Of a stretch of DNA of 64,000 nucleotides, positions 18,896-30,100 are shown one piece after another. The notes under the pieces are model-generated. The model searched no databases and was not told where the DNA came from. It worked only from the letters and a program-made list of their open reading frames with translations. This DNA is from Leptolyngbya sp. SIO1E4. GTDB lineage: Bacteria; Cyanobacteriota; Cyanobacteriia; Phormidesmidales; Phormidesmidaceae. Both the position numbers and the translations under genes were made by a program. The stretch spans positions 2,418,001 through 2,482,000 of the forward strand of contig JAAHFU020000001.1 in NCBI GenBank assembly GCA_010672825.2, read 5' to 3'. How positions within the stretch are numbered: the stretch's first letter is position 1; the number at the start of each line of letters is the position of its first letter.

Positions 18896-19249
18896 TTACG
18901 GGAGAAGGATGACAGAAGGTCCAGGAAGAATCGTAACGGTAGGATTGGGGTTGCCAGTTGTGTTGATAGCACTTCCAAACCGGATTGCTCCAGGTTCGCG
19001 AAGGGCGACGTTAGAACTATCGACTGTGGATGCAAAAGCCTCGGTGTAAACACCCCCGGTGTTGCTAACAGCAGAGCTGAAAGCAAAGGTGTCGCTCACT
19101 GCTGAAGACAAAATAACGCTGGTGACGCCACCATCCTCTCCAATTGTGAAACCAGCGGATGTAGAGACTTCTTGTGCAGCAGCAGGGCCTGCTACACCTG
19201 CAACCATTGCGACGGTTGCCAAAGCGCCCAAAAGTTTAGTGTTAGACAT
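18896..19249 (-). CDS. Small secreted protein, unknown family (paralog B)
   Basis: 117 residues. AGGAG stands 9 bp before the ATG, and a textbook terminator follows, so this is a well-formed single-gene unit. The signal peptide MSNTKLLGALATVAMVAGVA ends with cleavage after AAAQ (~25). The mature protein shares a core with the 17911 gene: SxGFT....GGVTS...S...SDTFAFSSAVSN.GGV.T.AF.S. The C-terminus is Pro/Ile-rich and ends ILPGPSVILLP. There is no cysteine and no known motif. The two paralogs are convergent, 607 bp apart. Strong translation and termination signals suggest high expression. Confidence 0.8.
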   Translation of the reverse strand: MSNTKLLGALATVAMVAGVAGPAAAQEVSTSAGFTIGEDGGVTSVILSSAVSDTFAFSSAVSNTGGVYTEAFASTVDSSNVALREPGAIRFGSAINTTGNPNPTVTILPGPSVILLP

Positions 19250-19906
19250 TGCAAAAGCTCCTTATGGAAGTCAATAAGTTAACGGTTCTAGCTTTCAAAT
19301 AAGTGATAAGTCAGCTAAAAACTATTGCTTTTCATCACTTGATCGCTAAGCGACTGGGTTCAATGTGCGTTTTCCTGTCTATCGCTATCAGGGATATTCA
19401 GCGATCGCAAAACAGGGAAACAGAGCTGCTCAATAGCATTCTGAGCAGAGTAGGGAACCGAATATCCCAGATTTATGGCAAGACTTCGGTGTACCGTGAC
19501 TTGCTTATCTGGCAAGAACAACACATATGAAAAACGGCTTAGCAGTGGTAGTTGTCCCTTCCTGGAAACATGTTTACTCCCCTGAAATAGGCATTTCCGG
19601 GAAAACACCAATTTTTTTTATAAAGAGAAGTTTAAGAAGCCTTCAAAGTCCGAAAATGTACGGATTTGGTTAGGCAGAGCTGAAAATCTATGTGTCTAAA
19701 GCCTAGATCTGTAGAATTTTTCCTGGCTCAGATAATTGAGAGATGACTTGCTTTTGATATCCATATTCAGGTTTCAAAAGGCTGTTCTATCTGGCTTTTG
19801 AGAAGATCGGCGTCTGATTAAGAAGGCAGCGAAATTCTTTGTAAATTGCGGTTAGGGAATTTGTAGGCTAATTGCCTTCCCCTTATGTGAGCCCCTGTTA
19901 TGAGTC
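19250..19906. other. Gene-free stretch, divergent promoter region
   Basis: It lies between paralog B (minus) and the large outer-membrane-like gene (plus). The 75-codon ORF at 19303-19530 lacks a good start and I do not accept it. A 15-bp direct repeat (19899-19913, 19918-19932) lies over the possible starts of the next gene. Confidence 0.5.
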
Positions 19907-19918
19907 TTGCCATACCTT

Positions 19919-22780
19919 ATGAGTCTTGTCATGTTAAATAATTTTCTGGGGAAAGAAACTGCCCCCCCCTACCGAGAAAAAAATAGCCAGCTCAATTATC
20001 TCTGGCTTGTTTTAGAAACAGGGATCTGCCTAGCTGCTCTTTCTAGTGGTACTGCTTGGAGCCAAACAGCCCCTACTGACGACATGGCTGATTCTGAATC
20101 CGATCAGCCCCCTGATCAGGCAATGCCCGATGCCGCTGCTTTTGAATTAGTCAGTGTGAGTCCAGAGGCATCCCCCCCTGAAAGTAGGCTGCAAGCGGAA
20201 TTTTCACCGAGTAATACGACTCCTCAAAATGCTCGTTCCTCTGTTCAGCAAATTGCTCTGGCTACGGACAATAAAGTGTCTCCGAAAGCGGAGCCAGTGC
20301 TAAGAAATCAACCGGCTATGGTGCCGTCACTCCCAACCCTGGCACGTAACCCTGATGAAGCCTCAGAAACGGTTCCTATTCCTCAGTCCAGCTCAGTTTC
20401 TGAGGGGCCATTGGAGGCTCCCTATGACTTAGAGTCGGCTCAACCGCAAGCGAATGTCTTTGTCCCTGCAGAGCCAACTGCTGTAGACCGTGGAGAGACT
20501 CTCCCAACCTCGCCATCCTTAGCGCTTGCCTCAAGTACCCAAGCCCGTGATCTGCTTTTGCCTGGGCCTGAAGCTTCAATGCAGCCCAGATTTTCTGCTC
20601 CCGCTGCTGGAACTGCGAGCGCAGCGAGTGCAGATGAAGCTGAAACAGATGCCTCTGATGGAGCCATCCCTGCTGACTCAGGGGGGGTGACGCCTGCTGC
20701 GGTGGCAACGATAGATGAGGCTGCCTCACCGACCTCTGCCCAACCCGCTCAACTCTCGGAAGTGGCCGCATCGTCTACCACGTTTGTGGCTAATCGCAAT
20801 GGCGTTGAAGCGTCAGCGTCAGAGGATGCGGCAACCCTATCATCGGATGTCAGTCAGTTTGAAATTAACGAATATCTGACTGAACCGACCCCCATTGAGC
20901 CTGGGGTGCTGAGCCCTTTGATCACGACAATTCCCTTTAATGGAGGAGCCTTAGAGTTTGACGCTCGGGGGGATTTGACGACTGGCGTGAGCTTTGGGGA
21001 TGACCGCGATACCAATATTCGCTTCCGAGGCACCTATACGATTAGTCGTGAACTGGAGAGCAGTACAACCGTCGGAAATGTGACAACGCTGGCGCAGCGG
21101 CAGGCGGTCTTGCAGGTACAGGATGTTTTACAAGAAAGAGAGCTGGAGATTTCTCAGCAAGATCCGGTGACGGTCTTGGGCCAAAATATTCAAATTAGCT
21201 TGACAGCAAGCTGTTTAGAAAGCCGAGATGACATTTGTACCTACACACCAGGGATCATCACCGATCGCGACAGTATTGATCCTGAAACCCTCTTGCCTAC
21301 TCGGTTTGAGCAAACCTCTAACTTTGGTGATGTGGTCACCCCTGAATCATTAGCAGCGATTCAAGAACCTGGATTTCAGCAGGGGGCCAATGGTCAACTC
21401 ATTGGGGTAGATTTGTATCTCCCCAATATCGCCACGCTACCTGGCAATAGCCTATCAACGTCTACCGATATTGACCGAGAAGAACGGTTTGATACGATTC
21501 CGGCTGTGAGCTTTGCCGAAATTAGCCAGACGGTTCAAGGCAATGCCAATGAAGCTGCCCTGGCCAGAACCATTCGCGGCCCAGCCATAGTGTTTGACAC
21601 CGATCAGCCCATCACCAACGTGATTTTGGCGGCTGCAGCCCTGCTGTTGCCCGAAGCCCAGCCATTTGTACCGGATACTGAAGCTGCTTCGAACCCCAAT
21701 ATCAATCGAGGATTGTTTTTTGCCGCCAACAACACCCGCATTCCTGCCAGTAGCCTGACGCTATATCAGACGGGGGTAGGGCGGTCAGCGACCCCCTTAA
21801 AGCCGGTAGAAGACCTGAGTGAGCTGCCTGACGCTAGTTTCAACGCTATTTGGCTAGGGCTGTCCCCCGTCACAGACCGCAGCTACGAAACCGAATCTAC
21901 CTTTGAACTGATTGGGGATCAGCGGGTGACCCTATTTGCAGGGGGAGAAGGGGGGCGAGTAGCTTCCCCTGAAGTGATTTCACTGGTCAATGGGGAGTTA
22001 TTTTCGAGCCGAAGCTTAGATAACGTCTACACGCAAAATTACGTCACATTGTTTGAGCAGGATGCCTTTCGTGCAGATACCTTTCGGCAAATCGATCGCA
22101 TCCGCTACTACCCTCATCTGAGCTTCAGCGGCAATATTACCGGTTCCTCTGATGTCTTGCGCTATTACGCTGGCACTATCGCGGGTGAAAACCTCCAGGC
22201 TTATGGCGGCCTCGATTACCAAGGACAAACGTCTGATGGCTGGTTTTATGAGGCGGGTGCGATCGGCTTTATTAACCCTAACTACGATCGCTACAGCAAC
22301 CTTTCTGCAGGGGTTGGTAAGCGAATCAACTTTGGCAAGGGTGGAGATAATCTGACCTTAGGCACCAGCGCTAACTGGGCACTTGATCAAGACACACGAC
22401 TGGGAGATATTGAACAAATTGGGCAGGGTAGTGATATCACCCTTCGGGCTCGCCTAAATCTAGGCTCGTTCTCGGTGGGCGCTTCTCAACTCATTGGGGA
22501 TGTTTTGCCTAATTCTCAAGAAAGCCGCACAGTCCTCGATACGGCTGTCAAGCTGGGTGAAGATTTTACGATTTCAGGATTTTGGTCTCCGTTCGACAAT
22601 GCCACCAGCTCGCCGAGGTTTGGGGTTTTAGCCAATGTTGGCCTGAATCTGGGGGATGTGAATCCAGATTTAGTGTTCTCATGGCAAAACACGCGCTACG
22701 AGTATGGTGAAGATGCAACGGGCCGCGATTTGACAACCACTGGCAATGCTTTCGAAGTGCTCCTGCGGATGGATTGGTAA
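19919..22780 (+). CDS. Large outer-membrane-like protein of unknown family
   Basis: 953 residues from the ATG at 19919; TTG at 19907 and ATG at 19931 are also in frame. A hydrophobic stretch near residues 28-50 (YLWLVLETGICLAAL), ending in TAWSQ, looks like a signal peptide set behind an unusually long N-terminal region. Residues ~50-300 are low complexity, rich in Pro, Ala, Ser and Glu. From ~310 to the end the sequence is beta-rich, with aromatic/Gly alternation in the last ~250 residues and a final LLRMDW; a terminal aromatic is typical of outer-membrane barrels. I infer a periplasmic/surface linker plus a barrel. Its place between the secreted paralogs and the TpsA genes suggests a role in the same cell-surface system. 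No family is recognised. Confidence 0.75.
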   Translation: MSLVMLNNFLGKETAPPYREKNSQLNYLWLVLETGICLAALSSGTAWSQTAPTDDMADSESDQPPDQAMPDAAAFELVSVSPEASPPESRLQAEFSPSNTTPQNARSSVQQIALATDNKVSPKAEPVLRNQPAMVPSLPTLARNPDEASETVPIPQSSSVSEGPLEAPYDLESAQPQANVFVPAEPTAVDRGETLPTSPSLALASSTQARDLLLPGPEASMQPRFSAPAAGTASAASADEAETDASDGAIPADSGGVTPAAVATIDEAASPTSAQPAQLSEVAASSTTFVANRNGVEASASEDAATLSSDVSQFEINEYLTEPTPIEPGVLSPLITTIPFNGGALEFDARGDLTTGVSFGDDRDTNIRFRGTYTISRELESSTTVGNVTTLAQRQAVLQVQDVLQERELEISQQDPVTVLGQNIQISLTASCLESRDDICTYTPGIITDRDSIDPETLLPTRFEQTSNFGDVVTPESLAAIQEPGFQQGANGQLIGVDLYLPNIATLPGNSLSTSTDIDREERFDTIPAVSFAEISQTVQGNANEAALARTIRGPAIVFDTDQPITNVILAAAALLLPEAQPFVPDTEAASNPNINRGLFFAANNTRIPASSLTLYQTGVGRSATPLKPVEDLSELPDASFNAIWLGLSPVTDRSYETESTFELIGDQRVTLFAGGEGGRVASPEVISLVNGELFSSRSLDNVYTQNYVTLFEQDAFRADTFRQIDRIRYYPHLSFSGNITGSSDVLRYYAGTIAGENLQAYGGLDYQGQTSDGWFYEAGAIGFINPNYDRYSNLSAGVGKRINFGKGGDNLTLGTSANWALDQDTRLGDIEQIGQGSDITLRARLNLGSFSVGASQLIGDVLPNSQESRTVLDTAVKLGEDFTISGFWSPFDNATSSPRFGVLANVGLNLGDVNPDLVFSWQNTRYEYGEDATGRDLTTTGNAFEVLLRMDW

Positions 22781-22887
22781 AGGAGGGGCCTTTGAATGTA
22801 TGGCTCTTCAAAATTCAAAACTGGGATAACACCAATACGTCTTGCGATATCGCGGTTTGCAGACTGAACAAGGCTGTGTCTCGACAC

Positions 22888-25800
22888 TTACCAAGGGCTG
22901 CCCACTAGGGTAAATGCAGACCAGTAGTAGGGGTGGCGGATATCTGCCAACTCAACGTTGCTTAAGGTCTCGGGTAAGGGCTGAGTGCCTCCGCTCCAGA
23001 CTAGGTTGCCGTCTTTGATGACGACATCGCCTTGTAGCATAGCCAGTTGCGCTTGCTGTAAAGCCTGGGCTTTGTAGGCGCTTTGATTCAACTGGGTGTA
23101 GAACTCTGCCATGAAACCAGCCGTTTCTAAATCATTGACGCGCCAAAGCGCTGCGATCGCACTTTTCGCCCCTGATTTCACCGCTAGCCCGGCAAACCCT
23201 AGCTCAGCGTTCTCGCCGCCTAAGACGGTGCGACAGGCACTCAGTACGAGGAGTTCTACGGTCGGTGCGCTGAGCTGTAGCTGAGGCAGTTGATCGAGGC
23301 CAAGACGCTGATCCCAAAACTGAATGTAAGAATTGTCCAGAGCACCGTTGGCAAATTCCCCATGGGTTGCCAAGTGCAAGACTGCGTAAGGTGTCTGTTG
23401 GCGGGCCTGCACAATGGTTTCAGGCGTAAACGTTTCGTTCAGATAGCGGGATCCAGGCCACAGACTTTCGATAGTTGCCAACTCTAATGGCACCGCAGGC
23501 AGGGCGGGCTGATCGCTAAATTCTGCCGCCCCCATCGCTAATACAGAAGCATTTTGAATGCTGGCGATCCGGGTATCGGTGAGGGACAAGCTGGGCATGA
23601 GGCCAACGGTGTAATTTTCAATGATGAATTGCTCACCATCGTGGAGGGCCGCTAAAGGCAGCGATCGCAACCCTTGATCCAAGATGAAGGAAATGTGCCC
23701 GATATCCTCCTCTGCCAAGGCTGTTTCCAACGGGGCAACCAGCCAGCTATATAGCTGCTGGGCCGGTTGCAGATAATCGGTTTTGCGGCGACGGGTGCGA
23801 TCGGTTAATTCAAGTTGCAGTTGCCGCACTGCCTGCAAGACCTCAGTACGTGTTGCCCCAGTCACAAACCGACGAGGGCGATCATCAGGCGTTACCAGTA
23901 CCAACTCCAATACGGTATCGGCAGAGTTCTCAGGGTTCTGAGCCTGGCTGGAACCGGCTAGTTTTTCTGCCTCAGCCACTTGCTGCTGGGCCAGTGTCTC
24001 CTCTGGGAGAGATTTGCTCAGCCCGGTCGCTTCAGAAACCACGATTTCTCCCGATGCTGGGACAAAACTGGCATACACCAGCGCTGGGGGCACGCCCGTG
24101 ATGTCTGCTGCCCGTTTCAGCACATCAAAATCGTTGAATGCACGGGCTTCTACCTCCAGATACTCCTCATAGGCCGAAACAGGATCTGACGCCTCGTCAA
24201 CGTTTCTATCAGTTTCAGTGGGGCGATCGGTGTCATTTTCTGCTGGATTGTTGGAGCCACACACAATGAAGCAAGCAGTAGGATCGTCAGCAGGATCTGA
24301 GGGGCCTGGGGGATTCGGTGAGTCCGGCGGATCGGATGGGTTCGGCGGATTGGGTGGGTTCGGTGGATCTGGTGGATCTGGGGGAGCAGGTGGAGCACTG
24401 CCAAACTCAAACGCTCCGATATCGCGAATAGTGTTAACGACAGGGGCACCTCGCTGGTCAGGCCCGATGCCACTACCTGCATCAATCGCTGGGCTGCCAG
24501 TCAGTAAGGCATGGGTTTGGGTGGGGCCACCGTTATTCATCAAGGGGCCTAAAAGGGCGTCGCCACCAATCAAGTTAGTGGCGGCATCCGTAAATGCGCC
24601 GTCGATGTTGTCGCCAGTGTTCTCTGAGACGATGGTGTTGCTTAGCGTTACCTGCCCCCCCAACATGTTAAAAATCCCGCTACCGACTATTGCTGCGGTA
24701 TTTTCTGTCACGGTGCCCTGATCAAGGCTCAGAGCATTGCTCTCGCTTACAAAAAAACCGCCCCCGTTGGTTTCGCTGGTGTTGTTGCTAATCGTGCTGT
24801 TGCGAACGGTGGCTGCAACGGCTCCCTGTAGCAGCGTGGTGTTGAGAGCGATGCCGCCCCCATTGTCTATGGCGGCATTGTTCGCGATCGTGCTGTTTTC
24901 CACGATCGCGCTGGCAGCTTCTAGCAGAGCAATTCCTCCCCCCAAGCGCGTGGCAATGTTGCCCGAAACAGTGCTGTTGGCCAGGCTGAGGCGGGTATTG
25001 CCCCGCACCTGAATACCGCCGCCGCTATCTGCGTTTGCGCGATTGCCACTCACGGTGCTGTTGCTGATCGAGAGGGTGCCGTCGCTGCTAGCAATGCCAC
25101 CCCCCGAAGATGCCGCTATATTCCCGCTGATGATGCTGCCGGTGATAGTCAGGGTGCCTGTGTTGTTAATCCCGCCACCATCCCCTAAGTAGGCGTTGTT
25201 GCCGCTAACGGTGCTGTTGTTGAGGGTGAGGGTACCTGCGTTGTCAATCCCGCCGCCTGCCTGTACAGCGCTATTGCCACTGAGGGTGCTGTCGTTAAGA
25301 GTGAGGATGCCAAAGTTGCGGATACCGCCGCCCGTCTGTTCAGTGCCGCCAGTTGTCAGGGTGAGGGTGTTGATGGTAGCAGTTACGTCGCCCATGATTT
25401 CTAGCAGGTGATATGTAGTATCGCCAATTAAAATCGTGCTGCCTGCCCCAGCTCCGTTAAGGGTGATGTCACGGGTCAAGGTGACGGTGTCGCCTTCCTG
25501 ATAGTTGCCTGTTGCCAGATTAACGGTGGCGCCATTGGCAGCGACATCTACCCCATTCTGCACAGATCCTGTTGCTGCCACGTTGACCGTGCTCCCATCT
25601 CCTGCCAGGGTTTGGGCAGTGCCTAAGGAGATGAGGGCGTCGAGGTTGATGGTGAGGGCACCGTCAGCATTTTCATCAACCAAAAAGAGGGTGTTGTTGT
25701 TATCTGTCTGAGCACTGCTGTCAATAGGGGCGGCAACGGTGATAGTCTCAGAGGCGGTCACCGTCGCGTCGCCGCCATTCAAGGTGTCCACAATCGTAGT

Positions 25801-26910
25801 TGCTTCTGCAGCATCGATGGTAAATGTGGGTGGATCAAACAGTGCATGACCGCCCCCGGCCGCATTTACACCAATGCCGAGTTCCAGAGTATTGCTGGCA
25901 TAGACAGCTAGGTCACCGCCTGTGACTGTACCGGAAATATCAATTAAACCTGTCGGCAGAGCGATGTCTGATCCAGCAATGATTGCCTGCCCTCCTTGGG
26001 AAGCGGATACATCAAGCATGCCTGCTACAGTTGCAGCACCAGGAGTGGTTTGCACTAAAGGGCCGCTGGTGAGGGTAATGCTACCGTCTGGATTAACGGT
26101 GACCCCAGCAGCTTCGGTCATGGCATTCCCCGTGAGCAGTTCCGGTAGCGTGGCGGGGGTAAAGGGGAGGAGGGTTGCCTGAGGATTGTCTGGCAGAGTA
26201 GCCACTTCTAAGTTGAGCAGCAACCCTTCCTGGGCAATGCGAACCAAGCTATTGCCGTCTACGGCACTGATAATGACTGTGCCTCCAGGGGTGGTGATAG
26301 TACCCGTGTTGAGCACTTGCCCCCCCACCAGCACGACCGATTCCCCCGGAAAAACGCTCAACGTGCCGGCATTGACCACGCTGCCCGGGGAGTTGGCAGT
26401 GAAGCTAAAGCTCTGGGGGTTGCCGACTAAAGTGGCATAGTCAGGGGTGCCAACGGTGCCGAAGGTGCCAGTGGCAAAGTTAACCTGGTCAGCGGTGATG
26501 GCGGTAAAAGAGCCTTGCAGATTGAGGGCAGAGTTAGGGCCCAAGAGAATGCCGCTAGGGTTGATAAGAAACAGATTGGCGTCAGAGCCACTGACCTGAA
26601 GGAGGCCGTCAATGAGGGAAGGATTGCCGCCCGTGATGCGACTGAGGATGTTTTTGATGGCAGGGTCAGTGAGGAAGGTGGCGGTTTCCCCCGTGAGCAA
26701 ATTGAAGTCAGAAAAGCTGTGGAAGAGATTCTGCGTATCGGCTGAAGGGGTGCCGCCGGTAATGGCATGGTCATTACCGATGCGGTTGACCTGGGTGCCG
26801 GTGCCGTCATTGGCGGGGGAGATGCCGTCTGCAGCCGCGGGGGATGTTCCCAGGGCTGTCAGGAAGAGGGCAGTGGTGCCTGCGATCGCGGTGAAACCGA
26901 GTTGTGCCAT
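22888..26910 (-). CDS. TpsA-type exoprotein with C-terminal CHAT (caspase-like) domain, copy 1
   Basis: 1340 residues. A signal peptide (~1-27) is followed by a TPS/haemagglutination-activity domain (~30-260) with [14 protein letters not shown]. Residues ~440-870 form a right-handed beta-helix-like region of repeated [10 protein letters not shown] units (polymorphic-membrane-protein style). A Pro-rich linker (~885-925) leads to a CHAT peptidase domain (~1040-1340). The catalytic dyad is visible: HLATHGEF (H1183) and LSACRT (C1226). TPS proteins are exported by a TpsB pore, here probably the one at 15169-16893. CHAT domains are caspase relatives usually found inside cells, so a surface-exposed one is notable. 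The start is odd: coding similarity to copy 2 continues upstream of this ATG, but no earlier start codon exists before a stop. Confidence 0.88.
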   Translation of the reverse strand: MAQLGFTAIAGTTALFLTALGTSPAAADGISPANDGTGTQVNRIGNDHAITGGTPSADTQNLFHSFSDFNLLTGETATFLTDPAIKNILSRITGGNPSLIDGLLQVSGSDANLFLINPSGILLGPNSALNLQGSFTAITADQVNFATGTFGTVGTPDYATLVGNPQSFSFTANSPGSVVNAGTLSVFPGESVVLVGGQVLNTGTITTPGGTVIISAVDGNSLVRIAQEGLLLNLEVATLPDNPQATLLPFTPATLPELLTGNAMTEAAGVTVNPDGSITLTSGPLVQTTPGAATVAGMLDVSASQGGQAIIAGSDIALPTGLIDISGTVTGGDLAVYASNTLELGIGVNAAGGGHALFDPPTFTIDAAEATTIVDTLNGGDATVTASETITVAAPIDSSAQTDNNNTLFLVDENADGALTINLDALISLGTAQTLAGDGSTVNVAATGSVQNGVDVAANGATVNLATGNYQEGDTVTLTRDITLNGAGAGSTILIGDTTYHLLEIMGDVTATINTLTLTTGGTEQTGGGIRNFGILTLNDSTLSGNSAVQAGGGIDNAGTLTLNNSTVSGNNAYLGDGGGINNTGTLTITGSIISGNIAASSGGGIASSDGTLSISNSTVSGNRANADSGGGIQVRGNTRLSLANSTVSGNIATRLGGGIALLEAASAIVENSTIANNAAIDNGGGIALNTTLLQGAVAATVRNSTISNNTSETNGGGFFVSESNALSLDQGTVTENTAAIVGSGIFNMLGGQVTLSNTIVSENTGDNIDGAFTDAATNLIGGDALLGPLMNNGGPTQTHALLTGSPAIDAGSGIGPDQRGAPVVNTIRDIGAFEFGSAPPAPPDPPDPPNPPNPPNPSDPPDSPNPPGPSDPADDPTACFIVCGSNNPAENDTDRPTETDRNVDEASDPVSAYEEYLEVEARAFNDFDVLKRAADITGVPPALVYASFVPASGEIVVSEATGLSKSLPEETLAQQQVAEAEKLAGSSQAQNPENSADTVLELVLVTPDDRPRRFVTGATRTEVLQAVRQLQLELTDRTRRRKTDYLQPAQQLYSWLVAPLETALAEEDIGHISFILDQGLRSLPLAALHDGEQFIIENYTVGLMPSLSLTDTRIASIQNASVLAMGAAEFSDQPALPAVPLELATIESLWPGSRYLNETFTPETIVQARQQTPYAVLHLATHGEFANGALDNSYIQFWDQRLGLDQLPQLQLSAPTVELLVLSACRTVLGGENAELGFAGLAVKSGAKSAIAALWRVNDLETAGFMAEFYTQLNQSAYKAQALQQAQLAMLQGDVVIKDGNLVWSGGTQPLPETLSNVELADIRHPYYWSAFTLVGSPW

Positions 26911-26982
26911 CCCTTGACCTACCCTAAACGCCTGTGCCCCAATTTTAGGGAAACCTCATCCGAATCAACGGTGCTTGTTGTA

Positions 26983-27008
26983 TAGAGATGCGATCTGTTG
27001 CGTCTCTA
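26983..27008 (-). repeat. 26-bp TAGAGACGCG hairpin repeat, copy 2
   Basis: TAGAGATGCG, six bases, TGCGTCTCTA. Read on the minus strand it matches the copy at 6039-6064 in both arms. It sits between the two tpsA genes, ten bases before a dispersed element. Confidence 0.7.
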
Positions 27009-27017
27009 TACAGAATT

Positions 27018-27113
27018 TATAGCGGTGTGCATTTGGATCAAGCACACCCTAGACCCCAAACCCTAGACCCTGCCTTCACCAAAACGTACTGGATTGACCT
27101 GAATAGGGCTATA
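27018..27113 (-). repeat. Dispersed TATAGC-end element, copy 5 (96 bp, inverted, intact)
   Basis: Exactly 96 bp, inverted relative to the copies further right. The four-tract G motif is on the minus strand at 27047-27070. It lies between the two tpsA genes. Confidence 0.9.
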
Positions 27114-27177
27114 GAGTTGAATACAGACTGAGGGTGACAGGCGGACTGAGGGTGACGGCAGGATACCTCTGACACGC

Positions 27178-30100
27178 TTACCAAGGGCTGCCCACGAGGG
27201 TAAAGGCGGCCCAGTAATAAGGATGCTGAATATTGCCAAAGCGCAAGTCTGTGAGTTCTGCAGGCAAAGGTTGTGAGCCCCCATTCCACGTCAGCTTGCC
27301 GTCTACAACGGTGACTTCACCCCGTAGCATGGCTAATTGTGCTTGACGCAGGGCTTCTGCCTTGTAAGGTTGCTGATTCAGCTGAGTATAAAACTCTGCC
27401 ATCAGGCCAGCGGTTTCTAAATCACTCACCTGCCACAGGGTAGCGAGGGCTGACTTAACCCCTGCTTGCACGGCTAACCCTGCAAAGCCCAACTCTGCTG
27501 CAGTATCTCCCAAGGCCGTTCGGCAAGCGCTCATCACTAAGAGATCAAGGGGCGGATCGTTGAGCTGCAGCTGCCGTAGCTGATCAAGGCCGAGGCGCTG
27601 ATTCCAAAACTGAATGTAGGAATTATCCGGCCCGCCAGCGCGAAATTCACCATGGGTCGCTAAATGTAAGACCGGATAGCCAGAAGCCTGTCGGAGTGAA
27701 ATAAGTGTCTGGGGCGTAAAGGTTTCGTTCAGGCTCCGTTCCCCTTGGCGGAGTTGTCCAACAATCGTTCTTAACTCGAAGGGAACAGCGGGTAGGTCGG
27801 GCTGATCGGTAAATTCAGAGGCCCCCATTGCTAGCACAGGGGCTTGGCGAAGATCGCTGTAGCGGGTATCTGTCAGGGCCAGGCTGGGCATCAAGCCGAC
27901 GCTGTATTTTTCGATGATGAATTGCTCGCCATCATGAAGGGCCGCCAGGGGTAGAGATCGCAAGCCCGCAGCCATAATGAAAGAGACATGCCCAACCGCT
28001 TCTGTCTCCAAATTGTCTTCTAAAGGGGTCACGAGCCAGCTGTAAAGGCGTTGGGCGGGTTGCAAATAGGTCGTGCGGCGGCGACGGGTGCGATCGGTCA
28101 ACTCAATTTGGAGCTGGCGGACAGCCGCAAGGACTTTTTCTCGGGTTGCGCTGGGGACAGTGATGCGCTTGGGCTGACTGTCAGGGGTGACCAGCACCAG
28201 CTCTAAGACATCGGTAGGTTGAGGATTAAACCGCTGAGCCTGTTTTAAGAACGGCTGCCGAGCAACTGTGCCTGACCCCGCCGGGCGAAATCGGGCATAG
28301 ACGAGGGCCGGGGGAGTGCCTACGGTTTCTGTTAGCGATCGCAGCGTCCCTTGACTGGTTTCAAAATCAGGTTCAGGAATGACGGGCAGATTGAAGTGGT
28401 TGACAAACTCATCGGCGTAAAACCTGTCGTCAAACGCCCACTCGTCGTAAGAAATCTCTTCGAAGTCTTCGCCTCTGCCGCCTCTAAAGCCCTCATCTCT
28501 CAAGTCTTCTTCACCGCGCGCTTCATCTGGCTCCTCGTCCCGCTCTTCATCCCGGAAATCATCGTCACCCCGTTCCTCGTCCCGGAAATCATCGTCACCC
28601 CGGTCTTCATCGCGGAAACCGTCATCATCTCCTCTACCGTCATCAAATTCCTCGTCCCGGAAGCCGTTATCTCTACCTTCACTCCGTTCTTCGTCCCGGA
28701 AGCCGTCCCTGCCGCCCTCCTCAAACTCAAAATCCTCTTCAAAGCCTCCCCCAGAGAAATCTTCTCCTCCCGGTTCTGCCCCAAAATCATCACACCCCCC
28801 GAAGCAGTCAACCTCATCTGGATCAAAGTTGTCAGGAATATCAGACGGACCAGGGTCGTTATTGGGGGTGTCGGTGCGGATCTCGATGTTGCCAAATGAG
28901 ACAGTTCCTGAAAAGGCTTGAAAGGGCACTGTGTTAGCCCCGTTAGAGATGCCTGCAGCGGTTCCATTGGTAGCTGAGTCTCCCACCGTGAAGGGGGTTG
29001 CGCCGCTGCCGCCATGTTCTAGGGTGATCTCCGCCCCCCCGGTTGTGAGGATGCTTGGGGTGTCTGTGACGCGAATTAGCCCTGGGGTAATGATTGAGAT
29101 AGCCCCGCCACCGGCATCAAGGCTGGTGATCTGAATATCAGAATCACGGCTAAGTAGACTAATATCGCCCCCGTTCGATCGCAACGGAGCCCGTACGTCA
29201 ATTGCCGGAGCGGCCCCAGCATCTGCGCCCTGCAGCAAAATATTGCCACCCTGGGTCTCTAAAAGATTATCGATGCGAATTTGACCACTGCCATTGTTAT
29301 CGGTATCGGCTTCAAAATCGAAGCTGACGCCACCGCTACTTGTCAGCTCGGGGATGATTTCAATATCCCCTGCGGCCCGGAACTCCAGGTTGGCATCGGC
29401 TGGAACCCCAGCCAGATCGACTCCATCCACGACAGTAATATCGCCGTTGTCGCCGCCCCCAACACCGGTTGAAACCGTCACCCTCACCCCTGGAGTAGTG
29501 CCAAAGGCTGCTTCAATATCTCCCCAGTCCAGCTGTGCGGGGCCGCTTTCGGCGACAAAAGGATTGTTGTTATTGGGGAACCCAGTCGTGGTAAAAAAGC
29601 CAATCTCAATATCAAAGGGATCAATCAGCCAGGTGCCGCCTTGTCCATTCGGAGCCCCGACATCGGGTGCCCCTGTCGTCTCCAGGAAGCCTAAGCTACT
29701 GGTTTCTACAAAACCACCGTTCCCGCCTGCTGTCCCGCCCCGGGCACTGAGACTGCCGTAGCTGCGGGTTGTCTGGTCTGACCACACAATGATGCGGCCG
29801 CCGTCACCCTGCACCAGGGCATCGGCAATCAACGTCGATGCCCCATCAACAAAGGTGATAGCGGCGGTTGGCAGAGGGCCTTCGCCTTTATACTCTCCCC
29901 CTACGCGAATTGTGCCACCGCTCCGATCGCCAGAGGTTTCTAGCGTCGCGGCGAGGAGCCCAATGGTGTCGCCTAGCACAGTTAATTGACCCCCGAAGTC
30001 TTCACCACTGGCATCTAGCGTGCCGCTAACGATCGCGGTTCCTGGTTCAGCGGGTAGGGCTACCTCCGATTCAGTGAGGGTGATGCTACCGTCTGGATTG

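Noticed and set aside
19303-19530. 75-codon ORF ending SVYRDLLIWQEQHI, slightly like the start of four-helix-bundle proteins
   Set aside because: The likeness is a few residues at the very end with nothing following; treated as chance.
28351-28899. 182-codon plus-strand ORF opposite the charged repeats of tpsA copy 2
   Set aside because: An antisense shadow caused by the biased repeat composition; the minus-strand frame has clear domains on both sides.
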